Shown: positions 11,641 to 24,562 of the stretch, piece by piece
Position numbering within the stretch: position 1 is the first letter of the stretch
Layout: each line of letters begins with the position of its first letter
NCBI GenBank assembly: GCA_019722365.1
Contig: JADFUC010000655.1
Coordinates: 1 to 64,000, forward strand
DNA: 64,000 bases
Direction of reading: 5' to 3'
Source of the DNA: Lithospermum erythrorhizon
Lineage: Eukaryota > Streptophyta > Magnoliopsida > Boraginales > Boraginaceae
Notes under the pieces: generated by a model
What the model saw: the letters and a program-made list of their open reading frames with translations, nothing else
What the model was told of the DNA's origin: nothing
Database searches by the model: none
Translations under genes and position numbers: made by a program

Positions 11641-13199
11641 TCTTAATTAAGCGCTGCTTTTATTATGTGACGATTTTCCCAATGATGGAATAATTTAATT
11701 ATCTTAATATTAAGAGACATTTTCTTAATTAAGCGGCTTAATTTGTGTGACGCCATGGGATTCGCTTTATTACAGTCAAATTTACCTGTTATTCAACATG
11801 TATTATTTCTAAACGCCGAAAATCATCATACTTGTTTGTGTGCGATTGCTGACGCTTTCGATTTTTGTGCGACGCCCATATGTTGCATTTTTGATTATTT
11901 AAGGTAAAACGCCGCAAAGACCTAATACTGATGATTTCTCGCATTAGCGCCGTGATTAGCCAAAATCAGAGTAAAATGGCCCTAAATGTTACTTAAAAAA
12001 CTTTCTTCTATGCTTTAAAGTTCGAAATAACGAAGTTGAATCATTAACTTCAACTTACGCTCCATGTTCACTAACCAGATAAGTGACGCGAGAATCGAAT
12101 AGATAACTTTGCTTTATTTGGTTACATACCATGTTTTTGTTTCATCACAATTCATGAACCATGTTCACTGCGTTAAGTTAATACCAAATCATATGTCTCG
12201 GTGATGTGTATTAGGCTAACAACATTCAAGATCATTCAATAGTTTTTCTCAATCGAGTTATAAGCAGACTAAACTATTTATTATTTGGCGTTTGTTTTGG
12301 TGGCTACAGACAATATAACATATTTGCCTTCATAGCCATCACTTTTATCAATCAAAAATTAATTATCCTTCAATCATAATACGTGACTTTCGCTCCTCGA
12401 ACCAAAGTTCATGCAATCGACAACACGATTGAACCAAGTCTTAAATGTTCAAGTGTATTTAAAGTTTATCCCTCATCGCCATACTACCGATTTAACGGTT
12501 AAGCGGAGATCGCTATTGTGAACACTTTATTTCAACAAGTCATTCGATTTCTCTTAACTTTATTTTATTTCACATTGGCGAAGTCATGCATTTAGTTTGC
12601 CCTGAATGGTGAATAAAATAGGTAAACTTAATATGCCAAACATAATAGGAAATACGCAACTTAAAATAAAATGTACTGTAGCTCAAAAATCCATACGTAT
12701 TTACAAAATGAATTGTAAATATAATATCCGCATTTCCAAATCTCACAAAAATGTACAAGGTATCAAGATTCATATACTGATTCAAACGGGCAACGCCGCC
12801 ATTTTGAATCGTATAATACTAGGTTATCAACCACCTCAGTGTAAAGTAATACGTGAAGGTACCAAAGTCTATTATGCCCGTGTATTCAACCCGCAACACT
12901 CGCATACATTTTGAATCTAGCACAATAGTAGGTTACCAACCAATTACGAAACTACATAACTCTTGTGGTCACGCCAAGATACCACATGTGATGCTAACAC
13001 CACTAGATCTCCGACAAACCGGTTACATACCAATTAAACCAAATAGTTACTTGGAGCGATCATTCAAAGCCCACAACGTTAGTGGAAATCACTAAATACT
13101 ATCCATTGTCATATCAAAAGTTAGCAAAACCCAGAACACCTCGCCATCACAGCGCCTAGATAATGCAACCGATTTCACAACTTTTAAAATTGGCTCGAT
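11641..13199. other. Unassigned repetitive DNA
   Basis: No gene is supported. Open frames at 12606-12914 and 12853-13095 (+) share a loosely repeated sense (NRIILGYQPPQ followed by STIVGYQPITK), with GGTTATCAACCA at about 12822 and GGTTACCAACCA at about 12930. I do not recognise a protein family. Confidence 0.3.
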
Positions 13200-15699
13200 A
13201 CATTGCTTAAATTTTAATCAGATTAACGTTATTTAACTTTATTTAACTACGCATAACCGGCTTAAAAACCGGCTTTCTCCGCCGCACAAGCACGCTCCAC
13301 CTCTAAGCATCTAACTCCGAATTCATGGTCTAAACGGGAGGAAGCAAATCCGAGGGAACACGCCTGCTCTAAAAACATTAAAATAAATAAATACACTTAA
13401 TGCATATATTAAAATGAAATGAGATTAAATTGTCTCTATACTGACTAATTAATTATCCATTATTTTACAATTAATTATCAATTAATGCAAATTTTAAATT
13501 TAAATATATTCATTATTATGATTAACAGATAATTATTAATAATTATCACTTAAATCACGGAATAATTACTTACAAGTAATTAATCTAAATTTAAATTTAA
13601 AAGTCATCATGAAAATACTAAAAATGATCAATTAATAAAATAATTACGAAAAGTGGAAATATAACCACGTCAATTCAAGATATATATTCAATTATCTTAA
13701 TGAAAATTTTATGATTTAACATTTCAACCGAAATTAATTACCACAATTTTTGTAAACAAAAAATAATTATACAAAAATACATTTAGGGTTTTCTAGAACG
13801 GATCTATTTAACTTAACGCCAAAACGATCACGCCAGATTTGTATAGCTACGTTCCTGCATGAACGTACTCCGCACCGGACGCCTCGAGTGTCCGCAAGTT
13901 CGGCGAATCGATTTTTGGTGGTAATTCATTTCGCCAGTTCATTAACAACCTTTAAAAATGATTTGAGGCTCAAAACAATTCAAACAATTTCAGATTTTCT
14001 TTGAACATCAACAATACCATTATTGAACACGCCCAAGTGGAATCTTTTAAAAACACTTCTAGTTTTTCGACAAATCCAAAACAACCAAAAATTAAACGAA
14101 TTTTTTTGGAGTACTAAAAATTCGAAAAAAAACTAGCATTTAACCACAAAAGTGGTCAAGAACACATTTAATGTCGTAATTTCTAAAATTTCTAAACCTC
14201 ACCGGTGAAAAATCGAAAATGATTCTACTCAAATTAAAACGAAATTAATCAATTTTTAATCCCTTTCAATTCATGAAATAATTAAATAAACTTCAAATCA
14301 ATCCAAATCAATACATGAAATGATGATTCCACCCATGCGTGGAAATATATATAGAGAAATGGGTTGATTTTTTCCATATTATATATTCATCAATCGAATA
14401 TATAAATCATGAAATAATCAAAAATTAACTAACAACTATGTCAACATCATCAATCAAATTGTATAAAAATATATCAAACTTCGAAGAGTTCGAGGCCACT
14501 GTTAGAATCTAGTATGAATTTTATTTGTGATAAACACCAAATTCATACATCCCGATCCCCTAAAACGATATAAATTAATCTAAACATATAATTAACAATT
14601 ATGAATACAAAGAAGTTCTTACATTCGCAAATGAAGACGAAATGAACCAACTTCCTCAAGAAGATTCTCGACGCTAACGCCCTCGGTAAACCTCTCCAAT
14701 CGGGCTGGTCTAACACCAAAACGTGACGCCCCTCTGGGGACGCATTACCACGGCGAGGGAATCAAACTGCAGACTCGAATCCTCATAGAAGTCACAGTGA
14801 ATGTAAAAAATGGAAGAGAAATTCTCTTCCATTTCTTAGGGAGGGGGGCGGCTTTTCAAGGTGGAGACAAAGGGTTTTCATTTTCATGAAATGAAAAACC
14901 TCGTCTCTTCCTTTTTACCATTTGCCAATTTCCACCAAGTAAGAACTCGTTAAGAATCGCTAACCTCGTTAACTTAATTAGACCGTTATGGCTTCCAATC
15001 AAGTAATGAGTTACTAGTGAGTTGTTCCATTTTAATTAATCTCTAACAAGTCAATTAAAAATATTAACGAGTCACTATATCAAATAATTTAATAAGTTGG
15101 CCGATCAATTCAATCGCTAAATTGACTAAACTGCAGTTTTTTAACTAATCGACGTTCTACCTAATATATATTTGTCAAAATATATAAATAATATCGAGAG
15201 ATACATTTCAATATACAAGTCTCAAGTTAATTTCATGCATGAAATATAATCAATATCAATCGTATGTGCGACCTTTCAGTTCGTATAATAGTAGCTTGTA
15301 TAATAATAATAATCGACCAATTACTATTATTATAACGATTAACGAAGCACCCAAAGAATCACCATAACCCCTTAAATTATCATGAGAACCTGCAAACCAA
15401 GAATATACAATTACTAAGCGTAACACTCAAGTTCAAAGAATCACATTTAACCAACCCAGAAATGAATCGATACACAATCGTTTGAACGGCATAATAAAAG
15501 TGGAACTCTAATTCTCATTGATTTCAAACAAATATGCCTTTTGTAGGATATTAATCTACCTAAGGTGTACCAATTTTGTATTTATAGAAATGCATTAAAA
15601 CTTGGGATAATTAATCATAATTAGTTATAATTAATTATTAGATATTGATCCACCTCGAGATAGTCAACAGAAAATGATTTTATGAACCGAAATATGAAG
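13200..15699 (-). mobile_element. LTR-retrotransposon debris, copia-like LTR reading leftward
   Basis: The part at about 13790-14950 looks like an LTR plus leader on the minus strand: GC-richer leader-like sequence at about 14640-14800 and a purine/pyrimidine hairpin, GGAAGAGAAATTCTCTTCC, at about 14811. On the minus strand the hairpin is preceded by CCTCCCTAAGAAAT, which matches the hairpin region of the forward LTR-like block at 20.5 kb. No internal coding remains were found, and the element limits are not visible. Confidence 0.4.
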
Positions 15700-17849
15700 T
15701 TTAGAAATATTTTCCACTCAATATTTCGCTATCATGATTTTCGGTAACGCTAAGAGTACTTTTTTTATGATTCATGAGTATACTTTTTTGCTTGTTTGAT
15801 TGATATACTTGACATGATCGTGAAGAGCACAAAATATTAAGCAAATCACACCTAATAAATAAAGAAAGGTCGCCGCTAAATAAAAAATATAAAGTCAATT
15901 GGTCACTTTATGCTATGCTGGCCTCGCCAAAGACGGCAGACGCATCACATCCGGGATGCCATCCCCATTGAATGGTCTAAGTTACTCGCTCAAGATCTCG
16001 TGACTTACACTTTTCATTATGAATTTGAATCCAGATATTTGGTATGCTTAACGTGATTTCCAATGCTCACGCTGGCCCATTTACACAAGAGGTTACTAAT
16101 ATACCTAAGTTGAACTTTTTAGTAACGACAAAAGTTACGATGGTCATAATTATGTGATCGTACACTTTAGCTAGCTTAAGCAGAATGTGTCAAGCATCCG
16201 CTTATGTTATGTGGGTCTCTGCATACTTTATGTATTTAAGGGATCACACGAGTACGCTGTTTCATTATCCGATCAGAGAATATATGACATATGATTAAGT
16301 CGTTCCTTATGTTTTCCGTCGTAGCTCACGAGTCCTTTTCTCCCCTACACATGTTCTTTCAACCGACTAAAAAGATATATGCTAAATGACTTCAAAAACA
16401 GTTTTTACGAGTACATTGAATGTAATACCTAATGTTTCAAGAACTCCAAAAGATTTCAACTGCTTGGAGTGCAATACGCGACGAGCATTCATGCACTTCA
16501 GAGAAGTCAAGTGTCTTACGTTGTCCATTATGGAGCATCATCTTAAGGTTAAGAATGAGGGACGCCGATGATCCGACAGAGTACTATCCGAGACTCTTCG
16601 TGAAAATATTGGAAAAGTGGTTAAGCAGTAAAACGTCAAGACACCCCGATCAAATTCTGGAAGTGTCGGTAGAATCATGTTCCTCGAGATAACGAGATTG
16701 GATTGAGTTACCCGTACTGAACCAACATCTCCGGAATCGAGCTTAATCATCATCATGATTACCTACCCCAACAAAGTATCCAATTTCATTATCAAGGGCT
16801 AAATCTAACAAAACGATAAGTTTTGGCCGCGAGACGCATTCCCCAAGATATGAGAATTCCATAAACGCTTTCACCTTACAATTTTGGTTACAAACCGCCA
16901 GGAAATCTAACGTAGTAAAGTAGAAGCATATAGTTGACAAGGATGGTTAAAGTAACCACTTTGGTCATCGCAGGAAATCGGCCACAGCACTTTCATCCGG
17001 GTACGACGCCATTCGATCACATATTCGTCATGGTAGTATCAAGCCATGCTATTACTCATGATATATTTCTCACTTTCTCGAGTATATCAATGCTTGTTGA
17101 CATTGTATATAAAATTCCACATTTCTTGAAATGTACGGGACAATCAGAATAGAAGATCACTAGAGATCGAAAGAGACCGACGCAGGAACGCCAAGTAAGA
17201 ACTGGCCCGTAAGCACCCAATTTTATCGTTTACCTTAGACAAATATTTTTAATATATTGTCAAGCTAGCTAGCTTCCTCGCTAGATTAGAATGCCGCCGT
17301 TATTTATGTTTTGAACATAAATATTTTTTTATATTTTAAGATTAATTGACTATTAATCTCTACATGAAAATTACAAATGATATTAATCTCCATTAGTTGC
17401 TCGACCAACATAAATATCATAAATTTATGTATGCTTATAAGAATTCAAGTAAGTTGACTTGAAATATAACTCTAGCAATATGAATTATAAAAAGTATAAT
17501 CAAAACAATGAAAGATCATAAAGATGAGTCTTGGAATCATATATATTCGTATTATGTGATTAAATACGAATAACACTTAGGAATTCATTACGAGACAATT
17601 GTTAATTAAAATTAAATGTTTAGAATAAACTATTTATTAAAGTCATAAATAAGATTTATGAGGTCAATAAATAAATATAAGCATTCTTATATTATTGTTA
17701 GTACATTAGTAAAACATAAATGTATATAATTACTAATTTACTATCGTATTTAGAAATACAATAAGTATATTTGAATAGTTCAAATGAATGAGAGTTGGCT
17801 TAAGCGAACATTTAATATTTTGTAAAATGTTAAAGAAGTATGTTACTGA
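15700..17849. other. Unassigned, transposon-like
   Basis: Open frames of 60-90 codons (for example 16432-16692 and 16934-17152, +) overlap in several frames and carry no recognised domain. Composition is mixed between AT-rich and CG-containing patches, as in the neighbouring retroelement debris. Confidence 0.3.
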
Positions 17850-19115
17850 TGAAAGTGGATCTTCATCTAATAACATGACTACATATTTCCTCGAAGTTTA
17901 AATTTCAAACCAATCGAACGGATACCAACTAATTAACATCAAGAACGCTACATTGGGATATGATATGAAATTGTTCCCGTAATAGTCAAATTCAAGATTT
18001 TATAAAAACTTGCTTCAAACAAATTTGACAAAATATAAGACTCAACTTATTACCACAATGGTAATCCAAATAAAAGGGGTGATACTTTTTAAAGATATAC
18101 CACAACAAATGATGATTTATTTATGATTTAAGTGATCTCAAGATAGTTTAAATATTCCAAATATAGATTTGGATATTAACAGATTTACTCTAAGATAACT
18201 AGTTTATCAAGGAATAGATAATTATCACAATACAAATGATTAATCGAATGAAATGTCCTATGTTTACAAAGAGTTCTAACACTAATAAACATAATTTATC
18301 CAAGTCAAGGTGATTCTTGTACTGGAGAAATTCTTATTAATCATAAATATTTTCAGATCATCCAAATCTACAATAGTTGACATATACACAAGTTAATGAA
18401 CAGTTCAAATAGTTTGAATTCATTAATGGAAACTAGTATTCTTGTATAGACAAGAAGGTCATGAGTCGCCTCTTAACATATGCAGACAGTACGCTAAATA
18501 CATATACTAACGATATAACAACACAACTACACGTAATTTGATCAGCAGGCGTAGTTTCTCTATAAAAAGATCGCTGATGGCTCGAATCTTTCTAGGATTA
18601 ATAGAGATCCAATTAAAATGAACTCAACAAGTTGAGCTATGCTTATATTGATAAGCCATTTAATCGAGATCCAACTTAAAAGAAAGAATCTTTCCAAAGA
18701 GATACAACTTTTGTCCCACTTTATAAAGTTGTATAAATGGAAAGAAGAGCAATGAAAAGGAGGTTATATTTATAACACAACAAATGACTACATAACACAG
18801 AAACTAAGTATAGTTAAGCAACCCGGTAAGGCGTAACAAGGTTGTTTGACAACTCTAACGGCACTAAAAGGTCGCTTCTAGTTTGATATCTCTAGTAGCC
18901 ATCGGAAGTTTGCAGGATCAAAAATCTCTTGGCTATTGATCCGAGCATGTACTCAGATAATGACACTTCATTCAATAGTTGAAAATAGAAGTGCATATGT
19001 GTATAAAGTTGAGAACAAAGAACAATATTTGACTAGATACCCAACTAATCAACCACACTAGTATAAGCATATTGAGAATAGGTAATATTCTTCTCTCGAT
19101 GCTTAAGTGGTGTTA
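17850..19115 (+). pseudogene. Possible copia polyprotein remnant
   Basis: At about 17855 one frame reads SGSSSNNMTTY, resembling the D-SG-(A/S)-(S/T)-NHMT protease/GAG-pre motif of copia elements. At about 18950-19090 the pieces SDNDTS and, in another frame, YKHIENR follow, resembling the CDN...NP...KHIEIRYHF end of copia RNase H. The distance between them is far shorter than in an intact element and the frames are broken throughout. The call rests on these two short matches only. Confidence 0.35.
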
Positions 19116-20048
19116 GATTTAGTAGGAGCTAACCTTTCGTCTAAATGTCATAAACAACCATTGTATGACAATGCATTTGAATTTGAGCTTCAAGATTCAA
19201 GTCCACATCATTATTATGGATAATGACGAAAGATACGTAAAGATATACACACATCAAAGCGGCCAAGTAACGAACCTCGCCGATTTCACCGCAATCTAAT
19301 GTTATTCCTCGAGAGGTTCGGATACCCGATCCAAACAAGAAAACCTCTAACAAGCCAAGAAAACAACTGTGACACTGCCCCTGGTGATGCTGCTTAATTG
19401 TATTGATAATTTTCTTGGATCAAAAGTGGAGTACGGATACTCTAATCAATCACATAAAGCTTACTTAGATTCAAATAGTTTGGATCCGCAGTAATCGACC
19501 TGTTGATTTCACAAAGAGCTTACGTTGAATCATGATTTTACCCGAGCCGATGTGATTTTACGGGTAATGGAGTAATGTACTTGACATTGAAACGCCCTCT
19601 CAGAATGCGAGGATCATAACGACATATGCCGAAAGATAGCTTCACAAAGAGTATAAACGAAGACCTCAAGCAGACAATGGGGAGATTCATACAACCGGAT
19701 ATCTCGGTAGATTGCACTTCGGGGAGTTAAGTGGTGATTTCAAGCGCACTACCGCCATGATGGATATCACATTAACTCCGTCCATTACCAAGCAGAACCG
19801 CAGCGCGAGTTTAAATGACACACATCTTACCAAAGCCTCACCGCCGGAAATCGCCAGACGAATTAATCGTTGATACTATAAGGATAAATCGCTCCAAGCG
19901 GCAAGTTTGGAGCGCTTGAACCGAGAGATATCGATTCGTGAAAAATGCCTGTCAACAATTTAGATTGATCAACCGATTTATACATTCAAGATTATAAGTT
20001 CAATATATATTAATTGTTAGACATGAATGAAACATTCGGGGTTTAAAA
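19116..20048. other. Unassigned retroelement-like DNA
   Basis: No gene and no clear repeat. It contains CG-rich patches among AT-rich DNA and continues the debris on either side. Confidence 0.3.
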
Positions 20049-20049
20049 T

Positions 20050-20075
20050 ATAATAATAATAATAATAATAATAAT
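20050..20075. repeat. (AAT)n microsatellite
   Basis: An uninterrupted run of about nine TAA/AAT triplets lies between AT-rich flanks. Confidence 0.9.
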
Positions 20076-20079
20076 ATGT

Positions 20080-20800
20080 ATTATAACATCCCCGGGGTTT
20101 AAAAGTGGAAACAATTTAAGGAAACACTGGGTTTAAAATGAAACTATATTTAGAATGATGTTGCATATTTCCAATTGTTGGAAATCACCCTCGGTTCGAC
20201 TATAACGGGTGGGGATAGGGTTTCCTCGAATCTTCCTTTTAGAGAATAATTCTAGAATATTCTACCACTTAACGCGGCCTTTTATTTTAGGGATAAGAAG
20301 CTTTGTAATATCTCTAACACCTACAACCTATTCTAGTCGATTTAAGTTAAAAGCGAGCGGTAGAGTTTTTGTTTAACTCTCCACAAAATCCTAAAAAGTA
20401 TGGATTTTGATGCCTATATAAACACTTTTTGGAGAAGAAAAATTGCTCATAAATTCTAGACTTTTTGAAGTCAAAGAATCTCTCCTCTCCCTCCACCTCT
20501 AGTTCGACTTTCCCCTCCCTTTGGAAGAGAAAAATAGTTTCTCTTCCATCTTTTGTTTCGGTTTCGCTTTAATCGTTCTAGTAAAACGCACGAGAATTCG
20601 GTTAATTTACCGACATGATACTCTCGAGAGTTATCCTCGCTAGTATATGAGTTCATTTGTTTTCCGCTGCTATAATATTATTCCTAAGAGCGTAATACTT
20701 GAATTGTAGATTTATTGCTTTTCGTATAATCCGTAGTATCCGGATTCGTGATCCCGATTAGTTTAACTAGTTAGATCTTCGAATATGACTAATTTTTTCA
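20080..20800 (+). mobile_element. LTR-like block, forward, with TATA box and hairpin
   Basis: GATGCCTATATAAACAC at about 20409 provides a TATA box. Downstream lies a pyrimidine-rich leader at about 20480-20520 and then GGAAGAGA and TCTCTTCC arms at 20521-20547. The flanking words CCTCCCTTT and CATCTTTTG resemble those around the minus-strand hairpin at 14.8 kb. This is the layout of U3-R-U5. Boundaries were not found. Confidence 0.45.
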
Positions 20801-21199
20801 TGATTACTCTTTCTCGTTAATTTCTATTTAATGTCTATTTTTTTTAAGCACACTACCTTAAATAATCATCTTTCTAACATTATTTCCTACTAACTCCAAT
20901 TCAAAATATTTCTCAATTTTGCTTTTAAAGACAAAATTTTATATTTTTCATCTTTTAATGGTCAAAATTATTAATAATCAAATATATCTCCCGAAAAACA
21001 TAAATGACAATTGTTTTGATTTAGATATAGTAGTATATATCAATATAAATATGATTCGAGCAAGCGGAGCACATTAAAGATTGAAAAAATAGTCATTAAA
21101 TAGAAGCTCAGAAGTAGAGAAATGTCAGTAAAGTCAAGCAAACGACCGATTAACGGATCGTCAATTCACCTTATCTATCTAACTATCTGCTACATCACC
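20801..21199. other. AT-rich spacer
   Basis: I see no gene, RNA or clear repeat in this stretch. Confidence 0.4.
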
Positions 21200-23260
21200 T
21201 AAATTAGTTTTTAGATTTTATTCTCCCTGTGCTCAACCCGTTCCAAATGGACCAATTGAAATAACCCGTTACGCCTAAACGATTAAATTATATTATATTA
21301 TATCGCTTAAGGCGGATCCTGAGATAAGATAAATACTTTCTTTTAATAAAAATCGATATAACGCACTACTATTGTACCCAGTAGTAGCTTTTACGTCACT
21401 TCGACAATAACACATTCAGAATCGCTTTTCATTAAAGCCAGACGCCAAAAAGTTTTAAATAACACCTACCAAACGATCTACACCATCCTAAATATCTCAC
21501 CACACCATTTCCTATCTTCATCCAAAACCCACCAACCCCCCTTCTTTTTTGGAAATGCACAATCCTCCCATCAAGAAAATTTTTTCTTCCATTTTCATCT
21601 CTTCATTTGTTGCTCAAGATCTTAAAGCCTGCTTATCATCTTCCCTCGGCCATCCTCTACACTTTGAAGCGTAAGAAAGTTTGTAGCTTTTTGTATTTTT
21701 AAGAAGTTGGCGGTTTTGATTTCGTTGAATTATTATGACTTTCGAAGTTTCGAGAGTTTTAATGGTATAATGTAGGTATCATCTAAGCTTGATTATTAAG
21801 CCAAGTGATAATAATTAATTTTTGGGATCGGAAATGTGTTAGTTGACTTTAGGTTGACTTTTTCCAAAACCACCTTTAAGTTGTAAAAGCATATATTTCG
21901 GGGCCTTAATATAGTTTCAAGTATGTTTCAGATTTCGACAGTTGACGTGCTATAGCATTGCCGAGGTGATTTTGTAAGTTGATTAATATCGGGCTTTTGA
22001 ATTAAAGGTTGTTAAAATGGATTAATTAGTCGGGGAATCATTGTCATCGATTAGGAAATTGTTTAAAGTGATATTGCTGGGTAGCGATGGTCGAAATATG
22101 GAGTGGTCGGAATGGTTGAAATTTTATCTGCTTTATTGGGCCGCTTAAACGCCAAGTAGCAATCTTTTTCCACCTAGAGTCATAAGTTGGCAATTAAAAC
22201 ATCAGAGTCGATAACATGGTTGTTAAAACTTTAAGTTAGGTAGTTGATTTCACCTAAACCTCTAAAATGGAATCAAGTGTCAATACTAAACCAAGTCACG
22301 AACAGTAAGTAGTAATTCGTATTTTCAAGGACGTTTGCGGGATTTTGAAATGCTGTGAAACCACTGGATTACCAGACTAGGTTTATTATCATATCGAAAG
22401 TAGTATTTAACTCACTCAGTGTAGATTAATTTACTTTCTGAACGGTTAATTTGGGCGAAATCATGGTTAATGCTTATCTATCTACACAGGTTGGATTGCT
22501 TGTGGTATGATTAGTTGGTCGAGTAGTTGCGCCGGAGCGGTGTTTTTGTGGGATTTATATGCTGAGGTTGGGATTGAGTCGAAGTTAGATTTAGCCGATT
22601 TTCGAGGCTGCTTTTGATCATTTCGGGGGTTAGGATGTTTTTGTTAGTCGGATTGATATTGGACGAGTTGTTTCAGTATTGCTGACGATGCTGAAGTCAG
22701 ACATCCTAAGAATTGTCTTATACTTCTCGTACGAGCGTGATGTCTTTGCCTCTGCATTTCGTTACGAGTGTGTTGTTTATGAAGTTGTTTAAATAAGCTG
22801 TCGACGTGACAAGCTGAAGTTGTATTATCCGGTATTTGTCTTGTACTCTGGTGATGAAATATGTATTTTGGCCGTACTGCTACGAAAGTAATACGATGTT
22901 TAGCTTATGTCGACGGGCATAAGCCCCCGCAGTCGAGGTCGATTATGTCGCCTTTAGTTGTCAAACCCGGTTTATGTCGAGTCGAGTCAGCCAAGGCTGA
23001 CGAGTCGGGGAAATGAGTCGAAGCCGAGTTGAGCTCGAGTTGGAGTCGCTGATCGAGTCGAGTCGTAGCTGGAATTCATATCGAGTTGTTTGAGTTGTTT
23101 AGGCCGAGGCGCCGAGAGGTACTAAATGGCAGAGTCAGGACTTATTCGGGGGCACGGTTGTCATTGTTTTGTTCTGGAGACGCATGATTACAAGTGTTCC
23201 TTACTAAGATGCGACGTTAGCTTTTTATTACCATGAAATTATGATAATTGTACTGTACAG
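21200..23260 (+). mobile_element. Gypsy-like LTR/leader remnant
   Basis: A leader-like part at about 21500-21680 (CATCCAAAACCCACC and a T-rich run, then CTCAAGATCTTAAAG) is followed by a long G/T-rich part. At about 22900-23150 lies a GC-rich tail with repeated GTCGAG words (GTCGAGTCGAGTCAG, GAGTCGGGG, GAGTCGAGTCG). This resembles LTRs of Ty3/gypsy elements of the Tekay/Del sort known from plants. No gag or pol could be read. The class assignment is an inference from general layout. Confidence 0.4.
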
Positions 23261-24375
23261 ATTTGAGATATTTTTATGATTTAAAGCACGATCAATGAAA
23301 TTGTGAGATAATATTTTTATGTTATAATGGCCCTAAATTATGTAGTATTCTCCAAAATCTATCTATGTTATGCGAAATTAACTATTCTTATTTACTTCTA
23401 TGCTACGCCACAAGTAATTTCACCTCGGTAAAGATTACCAAGCTTTCAGTTTACACTTATTCGCTTACATTTTATTTGTGCCAGTCATTAAAGGCGCACG
23501 GGCCGTTTCCTATCTGCTTCATATGGACGGATCGAAATACAGCGAGACGGTACGTAGATCCTCACAAATTGTTGTTTTGTTGTAAAGATCATGTTCTTAT
23601 ATTGCGGGTTATTTTAGGATGGCGTATTTGTGAGTATTGGTTACATTTGCATTGACAGCTTTGTCAGAGTATAGCATAGGTTTTCATGCTGCCAGAATAC
23701 CAATCGGATTATTTTCTTAAAAAACTATTCCTCCTCGTGATGATGCTATTTTATCGTTATTTGGGGCTTATTGCCGAGTTTTTCAAATCAGTATCATCGT
23801 GACTCGTGGCCGGATTTTAATGCATTCTAACTCGGCATACGATTCGTATTGGCTGCTACCAATACTCTCCAAAAGCCAACATTATATCCACCAAAAAACA
23901 ATAATTCACTGGGAGACATGTATGTTTTTGCCCTTTTCAAGGAACCGAGCAATTGACTCGTACTTAGCTCATAAATGAGCACCTAACATACTACTAAGCC
24001 AACAAACGAACAATCACTTTCTCGAACTTCGATATATGCAAGGATTTTTAACTACAGCAACCCACTCAAGCATTTCAGATTATAACGAAAGTAACATACT
24101 CGTTGCTTAGGCTATAAATGAGCTTGTTACGAGTGCAAGAAACGAGTGAATTAGTCGATGGGGTTATTATGATAATTCCGCCTCCTTCATTCGATTTATT
24201 GTAGCGACATAATCTGTGTCAGAATCGAACTATCCTTCCAACGCCATCACACTCTCGTTGCTCAATATAGTATTAGCTTTGAGTTCGAACAATCAAAAAC
24301 CAAGTTTGGATCTCTGATGTAAAATTTAGCCGCTCGGCGCTCTGCTCGTTTGAATTTAAAATTCTAAATTTTCAT
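23261..24375. other. Intergenic, unassigned
   Basis: No gene was recognised. The 96-codon open frame at 23365-23655 (+) has no familiar motif. The last 300 bp serve as upstream DNA of the proteasome gene. Confidence 0.35.
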
Positions 24376-24384
24376 TATAAAATA
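24376..24384 (+). promoter_or_regulatory. TATA-like element of the proteasome gene
   Basis: TATAAAATA lies about 180 bp before the start codon. With transcription starting roughly 30 bp downstream, the 5' leader would be about 155 nt, normal for a housekeeping plant gene. Position and match are the only evidence. Confidence 0.4.
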
Positions 24385-24562
24385 AGAAGAAAATTACCTT
24401 TTTTTTTTAAAGTTGAGGTCTGAAACAACTTGATAACTCAGGTAGGTCTCAGTCTCGAAACCTAAGCAGACAGCTACACTATTGGTCTATTACAAATCAA
24501 TTGTTTTAGTACAAGCATATTTCAGCAAAACAAAGCAAAGAAATCTTTAGCAAATAGTGAAA

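Noticed and set aside
18815..18840. AGGCGTAACAAGGTTG resembling the conserved 3' end of small-subunit rRNA
   Set aside because: The match is about 14 bases only and the flanks share nothing with rRNA.
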